Shown piece after piece: positions 41,459 through 43,373 of a DNA stretch of 43,373 nt. The position numbers and the translations under genes are program-made. How positions within the stretch are numbered: the first letter of the stretch is position 1; every line of letters begins with the position of its first letter. The stretch is from a virus, in IMG/VR virus record IMGVR_UViG_3300042453_002500, positions 1 to 43,373 of that record, one strand, 5' to 3'. The notes beneath the pieces are model-generated. The model saw nothing but the letters and a program-made list of their open reading frames with translations, was not told where the DNA came from and searched no databases.

Positions 41459-41622
41459 TTCTTTCCAAATCCTTTTGATGTTTTTGCTTCAAGTTCTGCA
41501 AGTTCTTGTTTTACAACTCGCAGTTGTGATTTCATTTGCTTAAGTTGTTCATCAGAATAAAGATGATCTTGTTTACTCAATCTTTCAAGCAACTTTACCA
41601 GTTCTTTTGCTCTATTAGTCAT
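41455..41622 (-). CDS. Small helical hypothetical protein upstream of ThyX
   Basis: A 55-residue highly charged coiled-coil-like protein (MTNRAKELVKLLERLSKQDHLYSDEQLKQMKSQL). Its ATG overlaps the stop of the gene before it by 8 bases, and its TGA overlaps the thyX ATG. It is thus translationally coupled on both sides. Similar small helical proteins occur before thyX in cyanophages. No function is known. Confidence 0.75.
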   Translation of the reverse strand: MTNRAKELVKLLERLSKQDHLYSDEQLKQMKSQLRVVKQELAELEAKTSKGFGKK

Positions 41623-41785
41623 CTAAATCACTATCCTCAAAAATTTCGTCATAGTCTAAAACTGCCCGTTTTCTCATCGGTTCCATAGGAGTATAAGCAG
41701 AAACATCAGAATAGATTTCTGCCTTTAATGAATCCACAAGCAATTCCATATTACGAACGATAAGTTTTAATTTTTCTTTGTCCAT
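41615..41785 (-). CDS. Small acidic hypothetical protein, first gene of the thyX operon
   Basis: A 56-residue protein (MDKEKLKLIVRNMELLVDSLKAEI), a helix followed by an acid end (DYDEIFEDSDLDD). The ribosome-binding site GAGGAGAG lies about 12 bases before the ATG. A strong promoter (41807-41835) stands upstream. It overlaps the next gene by 8 bases. I do not know a function. Confidence 0.78.
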   Translation of the reverse strand: MDKEKLKLIVRNMELLVDSLKAEIYSDVSAYTPMEPMRKRAVLDYDEIFEDSDLDD

Positions 41786-41806
41786 ATCTTGTAATACTCT
41801 CCTCTT

Positions 41807-41835
41807 ATTTTACATAAAAAAAGGGAGGATGTCAA
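41807..41835 (-). promoter_or_regulatory. Sigma70 promoter (TTGACA-N17-TAAAAT) for thyX operon
   Basis: -35 at 41830-41835 is perfect and lies in the loop of the preceding gene's terminator. The -10 at 41807-41812 matches 5 of 6. The terminator T run is its spacer. Confidence 0.7.
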
Positions 41836-41841
41836 TCCTCC
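41813..41841 (-). terminator. Rho-independent terminator after riboswitch operon
   Basis: GGGAGGAT and ATCCTCCC arms with a 4-base loop (TGAC), followed by seven T. It ends the transcript of the two tiny genes after the riboswitch and overlaps the next promoter. Confidence 0.85.
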
Positions 41842-41846
41842 CAGTT

Positions 41847-41948
41847 TCAGGCAACTTGTGGTTTTTTTGCCATATTCAGTTGTGCTACTTGAAGGAGTTT
41901 TTCCTTCTTTGCTTTTGTTTTGAGATAGCGAACGAAATAAGTATTCAT
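41847..41948 (-). CDS. 33-residue basic hypothetical protein
   Basis: A 33-residue basic protein (MNTYFVRYLKTKAKKEKLLQVA). The strong AAGGAGG ribosome-binding site and the ATGA overlap with the upstream gene support expression. Function is unknown; it may be a short helical accessory to the preceding 45-residue product. Confidence 0.65.
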   Translation of the reverse strand: MNTYFVRYLKTKAKKEKLLQVAQLNMAKKPQVA

Positions 41949-42082
41949 TTGTGCCCCTCCTTTACATACTTAATACCACGATAGGTTTCGTTGTATTGTT
42001 GGGGTTGCTGCATCATTTGCTGTTGGTATTCAATACGCTTTTGAGTATCATATTCAACACCACGATATACGACTTTGGACAT
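41945..42082 (-). CDS. 45-residue DUF4278-like protein, 'downstream peptide' of the glutamine-riboswitch-like leader
   Basis: A 45-residue protein with VYRGVEYD at residues 5-12 and TYRGIKYVKEG near 33-43. YRGxxY is the motif of the DUF4278 family of cyanobacteria. A strong AAGGAG ribosome-binding site stands before the ATG. It follows the tandem riboswitch-like leader by about 33 bases, just as 'downstream peptide' genes follow the Downstream-peptide glutamine riboswitch in cyanobacteria and cyanophages. Expected control: glutamine level. The protein function is not known. Confidence 0.75.
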   Translation of the reverse strand: MSKVVYRGVEYDTQKRIEYQQQMMQQPQQYNETYRGIKYVKEGHK

Positions 42083-42114
42083 TAGGTTTTCTCCTTAGTT
42101 GTTTAGGTTAAAGA

Positions 42115-42215
42115 GCGTTCCTTCCGTCGGCTTTTGCGTTCGCTATTTGCGAATAGCGAATGAACGATCCGTTCCGAGTCGGCGTACTTCCGTCTGGATA
42201 TTCCAGATGAACGAC
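42115..42215 (-). ncRNA. Tandem glutamine-riboswitch-like leader (glnA/Downstream-peptide type)
   Basis: Two adjacent folds on the minus strand. Copy 1 (about 42170-42214) has CGTTC…GGAACG as P1, a TCTGGA/TCCAGA P2 and the signature GACGGAAGTA. Copy 2 (about 42115-42167) has CGTTC…GGAACGC as P1, a 9-bp TTCGCTATT/AATAGCGAA P2 and GCCGACGGAAGGAACGC. These are the conserved parts of glutamine riboswitches (glnA and Downstream-peptide RNAs) as I recall them. A -10-like box is just upstream (TAATAT/TATAAT at 42218-42228) and the tiny DUF4278-like gene is downstream. Whether it is two aptamers or one composite element is not certain. Confidence 0.7.
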
Positions 42216-42217
42216 AT

Positions 42218-42228
42218 ATTATATATTA
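42218..42228 (-). promoter_or_regulatory. Probable -10 region of the riboswitch transcript
   Basis: Overlapping TAATAT and TATAAT hexamers within an AT stretch. No good -35 box is seen. A start near 42215 would put the first aptamer at the very 5' end. Confidence 0.4.
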
Positions 42229-42238
42229 CCACAAAATT

Positions 42239-42280
42239 AAAAAAGTAGCAACCGATACTAAAGTGTATCGCTACGCTACT
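42239..42280 (-). terminator. Rho-independent terminator before the riboswitch leader
   Basis: Paired arms AGTAGC/GCTACT and CGATAC/GTATCG with a small internal loop and a 6-base apex, followed by six T on the minus strand. It ends the 42690-42340 gene pair. Confidence 0.8.
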
Positions 42281-42297
42281 GTTTTAAAAACCTTAAG

Positions 42298-42328
42298 GGG
42301 CAAAAATTTTGGGGGAATTTTTTTGCCC
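42298..42328 (-). other. Stem-loop directly after the 42340 gene
   Basis: Perfect 9-bp arms GGGCAAAAA and TTTTTGCCC with a 13-base loop, 12 bases after the stop codon. It may be a first terminator or a mRNA 3'-end guard ahead of the terminator at 42239-42280. Confidence 0.6.
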
Positions 42329-42339
42329 GATATGAGAAA

Positions 42340-42708
42340 TCACTTTCTCTTTTTCTTTTCGGGTGCTTTGTATCCCCAAATCCTAGGAGATACTCTTCCA
42401 TATCCCCAATCAATTTTTGTAACTACGTCTGGACCGAACTTATCGTAATACATATCAAAGATTTTAACTCTTGTACCACGACACAAATCCATATAAGAGT
42501 TTCCTTTTAATGTATAAGACACAACATAGGCATCATTGGGAAAAGAGGTATCTTTAATCTGAGCAAGAGTTCCGTTCTCAACCAGAATCTCACAACCATA
42601 GCGAGGAGGAATATCTTTTTTTTCTTCTGGAGTCCATTCCACTGTAGTATTATCCTCGATTGTATTTCTTTTTATATCACGAACTCGACTCACGAACGAC
42701 CTCCCCAT
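42340..42708 (-). CDS. Conserved-type hypothetical protein, basic C-terminus
   Basis: A 122-residue protein. The middle (GCEILVENGTLAQIKDTSFPNDAYVVSYTLKGNSYMDLCRGTRVKIFDMYYDKF) looks like a small beta-barrel, and the end is basic (KAPEKKKRK). Proteins of this type are known from cyanophages, without a known role. It overlaps the upstream gene by 19 bases, so it is translated with it. It ends 12 bases before a stem-loop. Confidence 0.75.
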   Translation of the reverse strand: MGRSFVSRVRDIKRNTIEDNTTVEWTPEEKKDIPPRYGCEILVENGTLAQIKDTSFPNDAYVVSYTLKGNSYMDLCRGTRVKIFDMYYDKFGPDVVTKIDWGYGRVSPRIWGYKAPEKKKRK

Positions 42709-43265
42709 ACGATTTCTGGGTATGCCTGAGAAACAATTTCCTTCGTGATTTTATATTTCGTTTCAAGTTTCTTATCTTTGACCAGACATAGAATCTCTGC
42801 CTCTAGAGGATGAAGACCCTGAAGAATATTAATGAACATCGTTTCTCTACGAAGAGAACTCAGTCCATCATTACCACCTTTAATAAAGTTATAAAATCTT
42901 TGATATTCCTTACGAATTGATGAAAAACCTTGATCTTGTGAACCAAGTGAATTAGAACCAAGTTCACTCATTTTTCCCACAGCATCATCAATCTTTTCAC
43001 TGAGAGTTCCACTGAAAGAACCTTGCTCCCCAACACTCGAATAAGGAACAATACCTTCGGGAAGAGATGATGTTATACTTTCATCAAAGTTCCAGATAAA
43101 AATTGCCCTCAGTGATGGGTCATTATATTTTTGTAGAACCTCAACTTTTTTGATATTGGTTCTTTGCTTTGATACTAAATTCAGAACCTCAAAGGTAAAA
43201 GGATTTGCTGGCAAATCAATACTTACCGATGGGGTTGTTTTTGGTTTTGCTTTTGTCGCTGTCAT
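42690..43265 (-). CDS. Conserved phage hypothetical protein (DUF6433-like?)
   Basis: A 191-residue protein. NPFTFEVLNLVSKQRTNIKKVEVLQKYNDPSLRAIFIWNFDESITSSLPEG (about residues 21-71) is the most conserved-looking part. A helical end with LHPLEAEILCLVKDKKLETKYKITKEIVSQAYPE (about 153-186) follows. This form is common in T4-like phages; I recall a DUF6433 family of this kind but cannot be certain. Function is unknown. A 7/8 late promoter (TCTAAATA, 43298-43305) lies before its start. Confidence 0.75.
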   Translation of the reverse strand: MTATKAKPKTTPSVSIDLPANPFTFEVLNLVSKQRTNIKKVEVLQKYNDPSLRAIFIWNFDESITSSLPEGIVPYSSVGEQGSFSGTLSEKIDDAVGKMSELGSNSLGSQDQGFSSIRKEYQRFYNFIKGGNDGLSSLRRETMFINILQGLHPLEAEILCLVKDKKLETKYKITKEIVSQAYPEIVWGGRS

Positions 43266-43297
43266 AATTGTTTAATATGTAATTATAATCTTAATGA

Positions 43298-43305
43298 TAT
43301 TTAGA
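43298..43305 (-). promoter_or_regulatory. Late promoter-like TCTAAATA
   Basis: Matches 7 of 8 bases, 33 bases before the 43265 start. Confidence 0.4.
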
Positions 43306-43307
43306 GT

Positions 43308-43373
43308 TTATTCTTCTTCATCATCGTCATCATCGTCATCATCAAAGTATCCGGGTTCAAATCTTACAGAAAC
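43308..43373 (-). CDS. Partial gene, acidic C-terminal tail only
   Basis: The last 21 codons of a gene that enters from the right edge: VSVRFEPGYF, then eight Asp and three Glu, then TAA. An acid tail of this sort is common in DNA-replication or chaperone-like proteins, but the gene cannot be named. Confidence 0.6.
   Translation of the reverse strand, partial: VSVRFEPGYFDDDDDDDDEEE

Noticed and set aside
1-43373. Photosynthesis or carbon-metabolism genes typical of cyanophages (psbA, hli, talC)
   Set aside because: None of the frames resembles them; cyanophage identity rests on other genes.

Overview
This is an accessory-plus-core segment of a T4-like myovirus that infects cyanobacteria (cyanophage, Kyanoviridae type). 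The evidence is the set of T4 homologues seen together: baseplate and tail genes (gp4, gp48, gp53, gp26/gp51-like, a gp27-like hub, a gp5-like spike) beside gp32, gp33 and gp59. With them are genes typical of cyanophages: PhoH, ThyX, a DUF1825-like protein, very long tail-fibre-like proteins, 2OG-Fe(II) oxygenases and a glutamine-riboswitch-like leader. The DNA is AT-rich. Almost all genes lie on the minus strand; a five-gene plus-strand block sits at 32.05-35.13 kb. No photosynthesis genes are in the window.

Layout, left to right. (1) 0-2.5 kb: a partial small gene, an SF2 helicase, an HNH endonuclease, a possible small transcript with its own promoter and terminator, and a Cys-rich small protein. 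(2) 2.5-11.4 kb: three tail-fibre or adhesin genes, ending in a 1856-residue protein with an S74 intramolecular chaperone. (3) 11.4-12.9 kb: a small acidic gene, a tRNA cluster (Leu, Met, and a long-armed tRNA) interrupted by an HNH gene, a Phd-like antitoxin-like gene and another small gene. (4) 12.9-14.1 kb: two 2OG-Fe(II) oxygenases. (5) 14.1-32.0 kb: structural genes (collagen-repeat fibre, beta-helix fibre, spike tip, gp5-like hub, gp27-like hub, a two-enzyme peptidoglycan hydrolase, a tape-measure-like protein, gp51-like and gp26-like chaperones, a gp54-like tube initiator). (6) 32.0-35.1 kb, plus strand: GIY-YIG endonuclease, gp4, an unknown gene, gp48, gp53. (7) 35.2-43.4 kb: gp32, endonuclease, DUF1825-like, gp59, gp33, PD-(D/E)XK nuclease, endonuclease, PhoH, small genes, ThyX, four tiny genes behind a riboswitch-like leader, and two conserved cyanophage genes.

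Regulation is readable. Strong sigma70-type promoters (several perfect TTGACA-N17-TATAAT) stand before replication, tRNA and small genes. T4-type late promoters (TATAAATA and one-base variants) stand before structural genes and homing endonucleases; the gp33 coactivator that would serve them is encoded here. Promoters often overlap the stop codon of the gene before them.

The most notable observations are: (a) a textbook -1 frameshift signal (T TTT TTC, 6-nt spacer, 10-bp hairpin) at the end of the gp26-like gene that would fuse it to a 57-codon gp51-like frame just before the tape-measure-like gene, like lambda G/GT; (b) a tandem glutamine-riboswitch-like leader before a 45-codon gene; (c) recurring stop codons embedded in promoters; (d) a leucine-anticodon tRNA with a short variable arm next to a UAU-anticodon tRNA with a long one; (e) a candidate small RNA whose 3' end shares a 13-mer with two neighbouring gene ends.
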